Positions 39,218 to 51,800 of a DNA stretch of 64,000 bases are shown in pieces. How positions within the stretch are numbered: the first letter of the stretch is position 1; every line of letters begins with the position of its first letter. The translations under genes and the position numbers were made by a program. The DNA is from Mariannaea sp. PMI_226 (Eukaryota > Ascomycota > Sordariomycetes > Hypocreales > Nectriaceae). The stretch is from contig JANFOG010000003.1 of NCBI GenBank assembly GCA_024336345.1, positions 1,370,501-1,434,500 on the forward strand, given 5' to 3'. The notes under the pieces are model-generated. The model was not told where the DNA came from. It worked only from the letters and a program-made list of their open reading frames with translations, and did not search any database.

Positions 39218-41011
39218 CTCTCTCTTGGCTGATTTCAGGCCATCTGAGGGGAGAAAGAGAGCCAACAACTAATGCAAACGAGCTTTCTGGGGGAAGGTGT
39301 AATCCAAAAAAGAACAATAATGAAAGGAAATGTGGTGTGGAGAAGTAAGTAGTCAGTATGCAGCACAGGCAAAACAAGAAATGGGAGTGCTGGCTGGCTG
39401 AGAGAGGGGGTGATGAGGAGAGTTGGTGATGGCGTCAAAGGAGGAGAGCCCAGCCCAGTCTCCAGTCCAGTTCCAGCTTCGTGCTGGTTGCCCAGTTTGG
39501 CATGCCGCCTGCCTGGATGATGGACAGCAAGACCAGAGCTGTCCGGGCGGGGCCAGGGCTAGCTCGACTCAGTGAGAAGGTGTGGCTGACAGTGTTGAAA
39601 ACACGGGCTGATAACAGCTATGCGCCACACGCACTCTCTCGTGCCATGTGGCTTGGAAATGGGCTCATTTCGTGGCGCAAGCCATGGGGTTGAAGCTGCA
39701 CAAAAGATCAAGAGAATGAGTGATCATGGGGAAAGAAGAGGTGCTGAGTATATCTCTAAAGGGAAAAACTTATATATTCCGACTTGGCATGAATCTTCTC
39801 GAATTTATTGATGTCTTGTATACTTGAAATGTATCTGATTTGCCAAGCCGCTCTTCAGTCATTGCTGTGACTAGTTGAAACCATAAGATCATGGTAGTCT
39901 CGTCAATTTCCACGTTTTCAAGGTCCCTACCGTGATGATTTCTAATACTCACCCTCCGCGAATTTAATTTGACGCTATGGACCTATGTAAGGAAGTATTT
40001 GAAGGATTACCACGCCAGGACGCTCGATGCACAGTAGCAGTGTTTACCATCAAGAGCATCAGCAGCTACCCTGCATGCATCAACCTACGTCCCGTAGGCA
40101 TAGGCGTGAGTGCCACCTACTTTATGCTCCAATGCTCCAAGTCAAAAGCGAAATTTTGGGCTAGCAAGACTTTCTAAAACTTGATAAACGTTCATCTCTG
40201 CAATAAAGCATTTGTCGAAACTGAACTGCAAGCACTTTTTCATTGAGCGTTGAAGACGGTCACTAAGTACCCGTAGCATATTTCCTTCCCATACATGCAA
40301 TCAACCAGCTTATTCCACGAGCAAGAGATAACTCTATTCTATGATAATAATAATAAAATAACTTTATGATGTCGGTCAGCTTTAGCAGGTAAGCCATTTA
40401 AATCCAAAGGATTGGGAAGGGAGCGAGGGGAGGTAAGATCACATAAAAATTGCTAAAGTGAGTGAATTGATCATGGAACATAAGCATTTTAGCTACTCAT
40501 GCAGCTTCTGCAAGAGAGTGAATATCCTGTCGTGTAAAAAAGGCTACAATATCGCTCGCGTGGTCTCATTCCTTAACTTCTTTCTCGTGTGGATGTCTTT
40601 AGGCCTTCCAAATGATTCCTGATCCCAGACATGAAAGGAAACGGGAAGACGATAAAAATAGAGAAAAGGAAAGGAGATAGAAGAATATGATAATGAAGAA
40701 GAAGAAGAAGGAGAACGAGTGATCCAGCGCTAGGTTCCGTTGTCCCGTTATCCCCCAAAAAACCCAAACCCCAAATATTCCACGTGTGCCGGTGCGTAGG
40801 AGTGATCTGTGAAGAGTGCGAAGTCTCATGTCCCCTTCCTTCTCCGGCTTAGTGTTTTCCCTTTATAACTTTTTTGAACCCAGCCCAAACTAGGGCAACA
40901 TAAAGAAACGAAATATGTCCCTCGCCACCGAAACTGGTTGTGTAGGCAAGAGATGGTACAATTGTTGTGGTTTTGCTAACAGAAATACACATGCAAAAAG
41001 TCCTTGCATAC
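39218..41011. other. Intergenic region without supported genes
   Basis: This 1.8 kb space lies between the EOS1 promoter and the 3' end of the 506-aa gene. It contains an AT-rich part near 39760-40560 with AATAAT units. No gene seen. Confidence 0.55.
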
Positions 41012-42688
41012 TTAAAATTCAGAACAGGTTGATAGCCGACCGGTACATGGAGAGCCGGCACCCCTCGTCCTCCATGAACGCACGAAATGTGGTAGCGGTT
41101 CGACAAGAGGGTGACCGTCCTCTACACACCTGGAGCAACGCCTCTTGCCAGGCTTGAACCACCGGATAGGGTGCTGGACGGCGGCAGTGTTGAACTCGTC
41201 GGAGAACTTACGTTTGCCGAAGAAGGGTGTTGTGTCAAAGGGTGGTGATGTTCTTGATGGGGCGGTGGATGGCAAGACACCGTCCCTAGCTCGGATCATG
41301 CGTGCTCGGATGCGAGGGATCTGCGAGCTAATCCAAGTGAGATATGATTCCTGTTTCTGCCCCTGGCGACGAGCTATCCGATATTGGGTCGTCTGGAAGC
41401 AGTAGTTCTCGATGGCCTCATCCCACCGAAGGATCTTCTGGTAAACGTCATGGGCATCCTCCAACGCATACGCCATTTGTTCTTTATGCTGGGTCTTGAG
41501 CCTTTTCTCCTCGACCTTGTCCTCTCCTTGGAAATCGGGGTGAAGCTCGTCTCGTTGGGCAATTAGGAGCCGGCTGCTGGCCGCCTCGAAGGTCTCCTTG
41601 GCCTGTTGTTTCCTGCGTTCACGAACCTGCTTGTAATCGGCCGTCTCGATGAATGCACGACGGTCACAGGGCTGAAGGACACTTGCCCAGAGGAGGATTT
41701 GCCAGTGGCGGTCGTACTTGTCAAATTGGATGGCTGGTTCTCGGTACCACGAATATTGGCCGTATTGGGTGAACTCGTATGACCAGTATTCAAGCCAGGT
41801 AGAGAGTTGGTCCATATCCTGGGGTTCCCATTGGATTGAAATGGGTCCATGGTAATTGAGCTCCTTCAACCGCTCAGCGGTGGCTTTGCTGTATATGTGC
41901 CAGGCATGCTTGTGGCCTTCTCTCATTTGAAGCTGCCATGTGCGAAATTCCTTCCAGCGCGCCCATTGTCGTTTGAAGACGCAATAGAAACCCTCGTCAT
42001 CGCGCTGGAAGTATCGGAGGAGGTGGCCGTGGCTCCGGGGATCACGGGAGACGGCATTGAGAAGCACAATAGGGTACACTGGCTGGGCACCATCCTCCAG
42101 GAGCTTGCGGTAGTAGGTTGTCTCGCATTCGATGTGGAACAAGCGCCACTCTTCTGATGTGGGATGGCGGCATCGGTCGGTGACGGGCTCATTTAGCGAG
42201 GGAGTTTTGCATTGAACGCACTGGTTGCCTTGAGGTTGACCCCGTTGAAAATTTCTCACAATGGTGTACGGTTCTCTCTTGGCGGACTTGTTATCGAGTC
42301 GGTATAGTTGAATTAATTTGGCATTGATCTCACTGTAGCAAATGAATGGTCAACTTCAAATTGTTGTCCCACACTAAGACACAAGCCAAAAGAGGCGAGA
42401 AAGGGAGAGAGAAGGAAAGGAAGAAAAGAATGGACAAGTGATATTTCTTCTTTCCTATCTCTCGGGGGGGCGGATGGATGGAATCTACCTTGCATTAGCA
42501 AGCTCATCAGAGTCCGAGGCCTGGACGATGTTGGGCTCGTTGGGAGGAGAGGCGATGCCGCTTCGGGCTCTTGGCCTCGGGGGTGGACGCAAGGAACGCA
42601 GGTGCCACATGGCCGCCATCTGGGCTGACGAGTTGTGGATTTTCTCGTTTGATGGACTGGAGACTGGAATCGACGGATGTGATGACAT
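41012..42688 (-). CDS. Fungal family protein of unknown function with two CxxC pairs, 506 aa
   Basis: Model: complement(join(41012..42332, 42489..42688)); the 156-nt intron is phase 2 and both ends are standard (GTAGAT, ACAG). The N-terminal ~60 residues are Pro/Arg/Ser-rich. Cys105, Cys108, Cys121 and Cys136 with nearby His could bind zinc. The centre is rich in Trp and Tyr (EYWSYEFTQYGQYSWYREPA, then KYDRHWQILLWASVLQP). A long Arg/Gln/Glu helical stretch follows (around residues 310-420). A basic segment near residues 455-470 holds the second pair, CSRC at 466/469. The Trp/Tyr block plus helix resembles, from memory, a Pezizomycotina family often labelled 'ankyrin 2,3/unc44'. No ankyrin repeat is visible here, so that label would mislead. 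Function unknown; no signal peptide or membrane span. Confidence 0.75.
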
Positions 42689-45600
42689 TGGATTACAGAG
42701 GAGTTAAATAGCTAACGGGGGGCCTATGTGTGAACGGAGGAGGAGAAAAGGGACACAGGCGGGAGGAGGGAAAAGAAGGTTGAAGCGAGGTAACACTACT
42801 ACGCGGTCAGACAGGCTGGGGAACCTTTCGAGAACAAGTTAGAGATGTAACATGATAATATATACAAGGAGCACTTGTGTAGCTCAGATGCAACATACCT
42901 TGCGTATGTGGAAGTGTGCGCAGATGGAAAGCGGAGGCGACAGACAAGATCCCGCCGGAGGGGGAAAGATTTCACGCAAGCAGTTTAGCAAACAGGAATA
43001 GAAAGGGATCGATAGATAATGGATGGAAGAAGAAGAAAAAGGAAAAATAATCCTAGTTATAAAGTAAAAAGTAAAAAAAAAAAAAAAAAAAAAATAAGTA
43101 GAGGATAGGGAGAGGGAAGTAAGGGAAGGGGAGGAAGAAATGGAGTATGAATTCAAAGACGATTGATGATTAGAGAAGAGAAAACAGGCTCTGCAAATGG
43201 GGAAGCAAGTGCTCTCCAAATAGAAATGAAAGGGAATGAGAATGATACGGCACATATGGGCAGGGGATTTTAATAGGGATGATGTGACAGGCGTTGAAAT
43301 GGAGGGAGGGGTCAGGTTCGGGCAGTCATGTCAATCTGGAGCCAACTGGTGCCCAGGGGATCACTCAATTTTCAACCGATTCTGTTGGTGCTGGCTGGGG
43401 CTGTTTATTTATTTCTTAGTTTCGGTCGATTTTTTCCTGTGCGTGTTTTGCTTCTGGGAACTTTTTAATGCGTCAATGCGCTGCATTGCATGCATCAACG
43501 TTCTGCTTCACATGGTGGAGGTGGAGGAGGGGGCCGTGATTAGGAAGGTATCTTGCACAGTATCTACGGTATGTGGTAGTACTATGGTAATAGTCTATTC
43601 GGTAATAAGGGTCAAGAGAGGGTCAAGAGAGGAGGAAGAAGAAGACGAGGGGTCTGTCCGGGGATGGGGTTAGGGGACGCGCTGGGGTGCAGGGATATGG
43701 ATGACATCTTGTCAGGTTATCCAGCCAAGCTCCAGCTATCTCCAGACATCCTAGCAGTGATAGCTTCAGGCCACCGAATACTGTGCCGATCCGCCTCTAC
43801 AGTACGTGGATGATCGACCGTCCTCCATTGTGCATGATGTGATAGGTAGGGATGCTTGACCGGTAAACCCGGGGACAAGTCGACACGGGAAGACGTGTCT
43901 GCGCTTGTCAAACCCGGGGAGGCGTTGGGCTTCGCTGGGTATAGGTAGTGATGGCTCAGGCTCAGCTCAGCTGTGCCTGATGTGTAGATTAAGAAGACGA
44001 TGCTCCCCGGCAAGCTTCAGAGCCAATGGGGTACGGGAATCTTTCTTCAATGTGTTGCAGCATCGTGTGTGCCTGGCTGCTTACGAAGTGTCCAACCATT
44101 TTTTTTTCACTTACTTTCTTTTTCCGCCCTTTCAAGATGCCCAACTAAACCTGCCCGGGGTGGTTGTCGTATTTCCTAAAGAGTCGTGCTGCATATTCTC
44201 ATCACACGTCGGGTTGAGAGGCACTTGTAGGGAGCACTTCGCTCCTTGAAGGGGGGGGGGGGCTTGCTGGTCCGGTCAGATGCAGCCGTTTATGTATCGT
44301 CCTGCAGCCGGGGCTCCGCTCATCCGCTGGTTGACACAGATTTTTTCAGAGGCTGTAATATTGTGTTTCCTTCCCAAGCACACAATCCCCCTGTTCTTTT
44401 CCCCCATTCCCAAGCATGACAATGAAGTGGTGGTGCCCTGTCCTCCGTACGTTGTACTAGGCCTTGTAACTTCTCATGTCCTGCCCCCCCATCGCGTATC
44501 GTGCCATGCAGCCCCCCAACCCTCCCACCTCTCTCCCCTTGTCCCGTCTTCGACTACGGCAATGCTTCCCCGGGCACGGAGGCACACCTATCGAACCGGC
44601 ACGGGCGCTAAAGAGGAAAATCCCGCGGCGGGCACAGGCACCACCACCGGGTCCCTGGATCTTCAGCGTCGCCCAGTTTCTTTGGTCAGAGCGGGAGCTC
44701 GAAAAGACATCATCGCTTCCCGCGGCCGGAACAGGTGATTTTGTCTCTAAATTATCAGATAATGAGTCGCTTTCAATCTGTAATCTTGGATAGTCTAAAC
44801 GTTCTTTATACCTTGGTACTTTGAGGGTAAATAGATATCCAGGGATGAGATATGTAGTATCCTCAATGACAACCATAGCAAAGGCCGCCATCTTCATCTC
44901 ACCTCGGCCTGTCTGGCTCCAATTCCCCCCCCTCCCGGCCCATCTCTCATTGCCCAACATAGAAATTATGCATCCAGGTACCGGCTGTCGATGCTAGTGC
45001 TAACATTGATGTGATAGTCTATCCTCATCACGGCTCTCGCGTCGATCGTCGCTCCATCTTTGAGGCCCCCTTCCTGTCTCCAACTTTTCACTTGATGCGA
45101 CTCTACTCCACCATCCTAATCATGTGCCGTGTCCCACGCCGCCTTTCAGAAACCTGGGCTTGCGGCGGTTGTCTAAAACCCTGTAGTGGCGCGTTGGAGG
45201 GGAACAGGAAGGTTTCCCATCAGTGGACTAGATTCCAAATTCCAACCCATATTTACGAATACAGCGCCATAAGCGCTAAACGGGCTCACCGACTCATGTA
45301 GCCTTGGGCGGCCCTTTGATGTGCAGTACCTACCTTAGCTATAACGTCCTGCCAGCTCTGCCATCTGTACTGGTAACTTAGAGGCTAAATAGTCTATGTT
45401 AGCACAGGTTGCTTGGCGGCTTTTTCACAGAAATAGGTTCCTGCTTGTACTTTGAAGCACTGTAGCCCATTCGTCAACACCTGGTCTGAATATTGCATAG
45501 TACTTGACCTATCAACTTCAGTTTGACTTGGCCGTTCCGTTGCAATGCCATCCCATTAAGGGCGTTCAAGAGGCCTCGCAGAGCGAGAAGCCAAACAGAT

Positions 45601-47041
45601 CTGTCCCTTCATTAGACTCTGGAATAGTCCTTTCCCGTCGACAGACAGGCTCTACTTTCCAAGCACTTCCTATGTCTATTTGCTAGAACAGTCGGCGTTG
45701 TGTGTCGTGTCAGCTTTGTGTGGAATGTAGACGGCGTATTGCACTTGCTAAGACCAGAATGATACAAGGGTGCACAAACACTTGGTCAGCGTGAGCAACC
45801 CGATGTAAAACGTCGCACTACCAGCATGCCCATTAAGATTAACGGGTGGTTTGCGTGCACGAGGGGGAATGAGGGAACTACACTTTCAAATACTACGTAA
45901 GTAGTAATATTCTAGTCAAGGTAATTGATTCGACAGACTGAAGTATGAATAGCGGAGTTGGGAATCACTAGGCGTACTCTGGAGGATATTTAGGCCAAAT
46001 CCTGACTTGCTGCAGACGACAGTAGCCACCGTCTTACGAAGTGCACCCAGAATAAAGGAAATGCTCCTCAACCAATACTACCTTGCTCACATTAGCTTAG
46101 TGAAGGTGAAAATGACCTGCATTGTCTAGTCTACATCCACATTCAACTTGCTTCGTAAACGTACGTAGATCGTCATCGACTGGGGGCACAGCTCACTTGG
46201 TGGCCCCATGTCAAAGTTAGACATCGTGAAAAACATCTATTCAAAAAACGCCAACTGGCTGTCTAGTAGCACTATTGGTTGTCTATAAGGCCGCAAGTCG
46301 TAGCTGACACTGCCCCAGAGCTCTTCGCCTCCTTGACTCGACAAATGCTCGCTCGAGTCTTGGAACTGACAGAACCACATGAACAAGTAGCTTCCAAAGC
46401 TGACCCCCCTTCGTGTAAGTACCCAGCACAACCCAGAAAAACGAAAACAGAAATCCGACCTCGGGATGTTGGATCCCTTGTTCCTCTTCAGCTCCTCCTC
46501 AGCTCCCGTGACCACTCCATTGTAACCTTATCCCATCCTCCCTCTCCCCCATCCCCCTAGTCCATGTTGAATTAGACGCTCGGGAGAGATCCTTCTAGAT
46601 GCTGGAATCAAAACTTAACTGCTCCTCCTGAAAAGTATGTGAGTGAGTGGATCAAGTGAATATCAGAGATGGACAGACTTACCCCCTCATCCAGCTATGT
46701 CATGCTGGATGTATTCCTGTGAGTGATTTTTTTCGGGCCAGCGCCCACTGGCTGGTTGTCAGATCGTGAAATCGGTGTGAGGTGGTGATTTTTTGGGGAC
46801 TTTTCGACTTGTGAGATTTTTTTTTGAGGATTTCTGTTTTTGACTTTTTTTTGTCTGTTGGCTTTTCTAGTTGGCAAATTCCAGATGATGTATTCTAGAT
46901 GTAGCGAGCCCTTCAGCTCGTGAGATTGTAAGTTGATGAGAAAGAAAGCAAACTCCACATAACGCCAAAAAAGCAATGAAATAAAAGAAGCCTGCATTTT
47001 CTAGAGGATCAACCTGAACAAAGGAAAAAAGGTGAAGCATC
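42689..47041. other. Intergenic region, 4.3 kb
   Basis: The first ~550 bases are purine-rich on this strand and so form a pyrimidine-rich leader for the leftward 506-aa gene; they include a 22-A run. From 43,250 to 47,040 there are only moderate frames (up to 167 aa at 44457-44960 and 152 aa on the other strand) without motifs. A short near-repeat containing CCCGGGGA occurs at about 43868 and 43913. No gene supported. Confidence 0.5.
43073..43094. repeat. 22-base poly-A run
   Basis: Uninterrupted A run inside purine-rich DNA upstream of a leftward gene. It reads as part of the T/C-rich leader on the coding strand; a retro-inserted tail is possible but unsupported. Confidence 0.9.
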
Positions 47042-48852
47042 TTACTGCTTCGGATCGTTCGAGCAATTGTCCTCTTCACATATCTCCATCTCCATGGAAC
47101 AAGTGGACGAGGACGTAACAACAACCTGCTGACCACCATCTTCTGTGCCTTGAGTTTGGGACGAAGAAGAAGGCTCGGCAGTAGCCGGTTGTTTCTCTCT
47201 ACCACCGCGAACCATGTAAGATGAGTAGCAATCTCGAGCCCGGAACCAGGAGCGCAGTTTTTGGAGGTAGTCGCTACGGTCGGCAAGCTTGCGAGTAATG
47301 AGATCATCGGCGTCTGGGCCCCAGAACTTGTAGGCAAGATCAAACAGGCCGGGGCCCTCAGCAGGGAAGGACATGTGTGACGAGTTTCTACGGACAAAGT
47401 CACTCACACCGTTGAGGGAAATGGCACTATCCCAGAACCAGGAGGCACCGCTCATGTGCTGCTGCTGCATGAGATTATGTAGGCAGATGTCGTAATCCTG
47501 CAGGGGCTTCGCGGCTTCTTCCATCGGACGAAAGACTTCGAGGAACGTCCCGCGCATCTCACACTGGGTGTAGAAATCTTCGCAGTCCATGTCGACTAGC
47601 CGACCCGTCATCCAATGAGGCTCTTGGAACATCTCAACAGGGAGGGAGGCCATGAAGTCTAGCTCCAAGAGTGAGACGATGTTCCAGTTGTCGTTTACAA
47701 CGAAATGATTCATGTCGAGTTCTGTCATCTGCATGACGAACGGTCCCTTGCGGAGTTTAGGCTTAATGAACCGGTTGGCAATGCTGCGAAGAACCGCAAT
47801 GGCGCCCAATTGTTCCTTCGCATCCTGTTCGTTCCTGACAGCATTTCGGTAATCAATGAGCCGATTACGCTGGGATCGAATGAGGTCACCGAAGAAAGCC
47901 TCAGTGTTGTTGTAGGTGTCACCCCGGTTGATGGCTGGCTCGATCCCGGCGGCCTCGAGCTGAGTGAAGGCAGCGAAGTGAGGGCGGCCAGTCAGCGCAA
48001 TGGTGCCGTCATCCTGGAAGGAGTAGGATCCAATCTTTTCCTGGGGAACGCTGGCCATAGCGAGCAGAATGTTGGAGATGCTGAAGAATAGGTTCTTGTA
48101 CAGGTCCGGGTCGACATTCGCATCCATTTTGGTGGTGAGCTTGACCCCAGGTCCATAGTGGTAGATGAGGTACGAGAATGGTGCCTTGAATTTCCCATTC
48201 CGGACGTACTGGGTGAGTCTCCTCTCGGCAAAGCGCTCGGCGAGGATAAGTTGGAAGCTGTGACTGAACTGAGCATCCTCCTCGTCCTGCTCTTGAGCTT
48301 CTGGTTCAGTGTGCGTGAACTGGCGTCCTCAAGTCAGTCCTCATAGCTTGTAAAGGGGTCTTCAAAAGAAAGAGTTAAGGGAAGGGGGAGGGAATTAGTA
48401 CTTACATGCCGGTCATCCGCAAAGCCAAATCCGTAGAGATGAGGAAGAGGAACGGTAGGGCAGTTCTCGCGCATCCACAGGCGACTTCCAGCCTCGATCC
48501 TGACCTTCTCCTCGACATTGCCAGGGTTCTCATCTTCACCGAGAGCGTACGGAATGGGAATTCGAAACCAGACAGCCACATTGATATTGTCATTGAACTC
48601 CCTAACCTCAATTGGGAACGAGATGTTGAAGCGGCCATATTCCCATAAATCGGGGTTAGGAATGTAGAAGGTGAAGCCGGCGCCGGAGTCGAGCTTGAGG
48701 TGAAGGAAGACGAAGAGTTTGATCAAGGACCTGTTTTTCCAGATGAACCTTGTGAAGATGGACTTCTCATCTTCTTGGTTCTGGTCCCGAATAAAGTCGT
48801 CTGGAGAGTCGACGACCTCCTGATAGGTGAGGTCAGGAGCTGCAATAGGCAT
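47042..48852 (-). CDS. APH-fold (aminoglycoside phosphotransferase-like) protein, probably inactive
   Basis: This belongs to the large fungal family of APH/choline-kinase-fold proteins of mostly unknown substrate. Model: complement(join(47042..48319, 48406..48852)), 574 aa; the 86-nt phase-0 intron (GTAAGT...CCAG) joins FADDRH|FTHTEPEAQEQ. The N-lobe shows VAVWFRIPIP, then VEEKVRIEAGSRLWMRENCP and PLPHLYGFGF, all typical. The C-lobe carries LLELDFMASLPVEMFQEPHW and WMTGRLVDMD, the family's post-catalytic pattern. The catalytic loop, normally HxDxxxxN, reads MTELDMNH at residues 347-354, and the metal-binding DWE-like triplet reads ELD at 368-370. The catalytic Asp, the loop Asn and the metal Asp all appear replaced. 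The C-terminus is Ser/Thr/Glu-rich. The first in-frame ATG of the exon is 48852. Confidence 0.85.
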
Positions 48853-51800
48853 TGTGCAGAACACACAGTATAGCAACTCGAACAGAGGCTAGCTGGGATC
48901 TGGTCAGCATGGGATACACCACAGAGCACAGTAGAGTGTGGGTCAAGGACGGGGGGAGGGGGATGCCAACTTACCAGGTACCAACGGTGGTGGTGGAGGA
49001 GGAGGAGTGGATAGCTAGCTGGCGGTGATCAAGCGTCGATCAGTTGTGGAACCTGAGAACTAGTTAGCGTGTGGCTCGAGTAGACAGGACAGTTAAATCG
49101 ATCAAGGAGATCTGAGGGGGGAGGCAAGGAACACTTACTGAGGACGAGGCAAGGTAGCTTGGTGGATATAGGCGAGGGGGGGAGGGATTGGGGGGGGGAT
49201 CTAGCACGAGGTTAGTGGGGTCGGGTTCTTCTCAAGATGGTAGAGGGAGACAGGGTTTACAAAGGTCTACGGCTTGAAAAGGAAGCAGATGAAGAGGTGG
49301 CTATCTAGGAGACCGATGGAGGTATGTGGACAAGGAAAGAAGAATGAGGAAGGGAGTAGCTGATGAGTTGGGAAGTGAGAGGAAAATGATCGTTGTGAGA
49401 ATGCAAAAACTTAATAACGATGAGGGACAAGGAATGCCGACATCGTCGAAGCCGGGGATGGGCATCCTATTTAAGCTCTCGTTGTTGGCTTCTGTAAATG
49501 CTGTCTGGTCTGCCTTAAATGAACGCTCTGATCTTGTTGCTTCGACTCGGGAAATGCGGACTGCTGGGAGGAGTATTCGGGTAGTACACGAGCTGCAGCA
49601 ACGCGAAGAAGTGAGATGAAGTGATGCTCCCAGTGCTGGCGTTTTAGGAGGTGAAGACGGGGGGGGAGGAGAAGAAGTCCACAAGCGCGGGACGACGACG
49701 AATAACAGAGCTTCTGAAAGTCGTTTGAGACGGATAGCCACAGAACGAGGCAACCAGAACCGATATCAAACGGGAGGGGGAAAGGTGGCGTTCTTGTGAT
49801 TGTCCAGCCGCTGGCTACCTACATAATTAGTACGTACGGTCCAGACAAGTTGAGCAGCAATTCCATGAGATGGATGAAGTACGCACTTGACACCTGGATG
49901 CAGCATAGAAGCTCTGTTGCTTCTTCTGTTGACCTTGACTAGCTAGGTGTTGGCGGAGAAATACCCAAGGCAGAACAGTACTATGTAATCTGCACGTATG
50001 TAAGAAATGAGTGAGAGGTGCGTGCTTGACTGCCTGGTTTTCTCCCCTGTTCGATGGCTAGCTCCATCTTCATCGATACAAGACGAGACCATGCAGAGGA
50101 CCTTTCCCCCGCTATAAGCGATGTAACAGAAATTGACGTTTCCATTCTGATTCAAGAAATATCTTTGACTATTTGTCGGCCATAGTCCCCCCTCCCGGCA
50201 CTCCCACCAGACAGACATAGATAGCCACCTGTGGTATATACACAGTACAGAAAGCAGGGCGTCCTTCAATTCCGGCTGCCAGCATAAAGCGCTGTAGCTT
50301 CATTCAATCTTCCACCAGCCCAGGACCTAACTGACCAATTGGCCATCCGTCAATCGCCTAAGGAAATCACTGATTTGTTCCCTGATCGGGCGCAATGATG
50401 CCTGCTCCCCGCTCCGTCCGCCCCAGGTCGTGGGGGCTGTTCTGTTGGCTGGCCTTGGCTAGCAAACGGGATGAGACCACACAAACCCCCGGGCGGGCAT
50501 CACACCCACTCATAGCCACACACCTCTAGCTCCCTTGCTATTGCTCGCCATTCAGCTCAAATTTCTGGTTCGGCAGTTGTCAAACGAAGAGGAGGCAACA
50601 AGAAAAGAGGGGAAGCGAGCCGGACTGAGCATTCAGCACAAGTGAGCCGGCTAAAACCCAGTCCGCCGCTAATGTCGACTGCCGCGCTGTTGACCGTGCT
50701 TCGTCCTCCCTCCACCGCCTGCTCGATGCCTTCGTCACTTCGCCATCGCTCAATGGAGACGGCGTCAAGAGCATTCGCCGCGAACATGGAGCACTCGAAG
50801 CCCTTCAATTCCTCCCTGCCCATGTAATCGTCCTTTCGCGGCGACTTGCAGGGTCGACTAACCCCGTTTCGTAGCAACGCAAGCGAGAGTGAAGACTACT
50901 TCCAGTCCCTCCCATTTCCCTGTCGTTTGTTCTCTGTTGAGTCCTACCCTTCATTATTCCCGTGGCTAGCCTTCTGTATCCCCCGTTTGCCATTTCTTCC
51001 AGGGCATATCCTGTTTGTCCAGCTTCGTTGACCTGCAGGTTTCTCGTCACCCCCTCGTCCTGGCTCGATTTCTTTCGGTTGAAAATCATGTATCTCGCTT
51101 ATGCTGCATTTCTCTTGGGTGGATAGTCGGTATTATTCGAATTATGATCAGAACGGGGAAAAGAGATAAGCAAGAGATCAGAGAAGAACCCTTGAGGATA
51201 TCGCTGACGTCCACTGTACGACGGCACTATCATCTTGCTACATTTGATTGGGGCAGAGTGCCGGGTTTAGGGCTCCAAGTCAAGACTGGGATACCATCTC
51301 GGATCCAATTGCAATCGTGCTCTAGAAGGATACCAGGGAAGGGAGTCTATGTATTAGGATGCTCTACATGGTAGCACATATGTTCATATGAAACAGGTCC
51401 AGACTTGCTCTAACTCTTTCCAACTCTATGTTCCAACCTTAGGATAAGCTACCGTGCCCAAAATGAACAACTGTATAGTGCATAACAAGACAGAAGAGCC
51501 CATGAGTGTGTGGAATGTGTATACTGTATATATCTGTGTGACGGGACCGTTACTGTGATTCGCTATCATACATGTTTGCAGGAGACCAAAAGATCTGCGA
51601 GCATCGTTGTGCCACAAGAATTCACCCTTAAGATGTACTATGTACAGAGCATCTCCGGCCAGCAAAGCCTACAGCAGTGATACTCAGACGCACACATACT
51701 TTACTTTAGGCACATGAGCCGCAGCATCAATTTCTTTTGCCTGCCTTGCCTGCCTCGCCTTTCTGGCCCCCTAGGAAAACGAGACACCACATCGGCTTTG

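Noticed and set aside
43073..43094. Poly-A run as the tail of a retro-inserted element
   Set aside because: No target-site duplication or element body was seen; it lies in purine-rich DNA that reads as a pyrimidine-rich leader on the other strand.
44280..44960. Open frames of 152 aa (plus) and 167 aa (minus) over the same DNA
   Set aside because: They are mutual shadows without motifs, and neither has credible splice partners.
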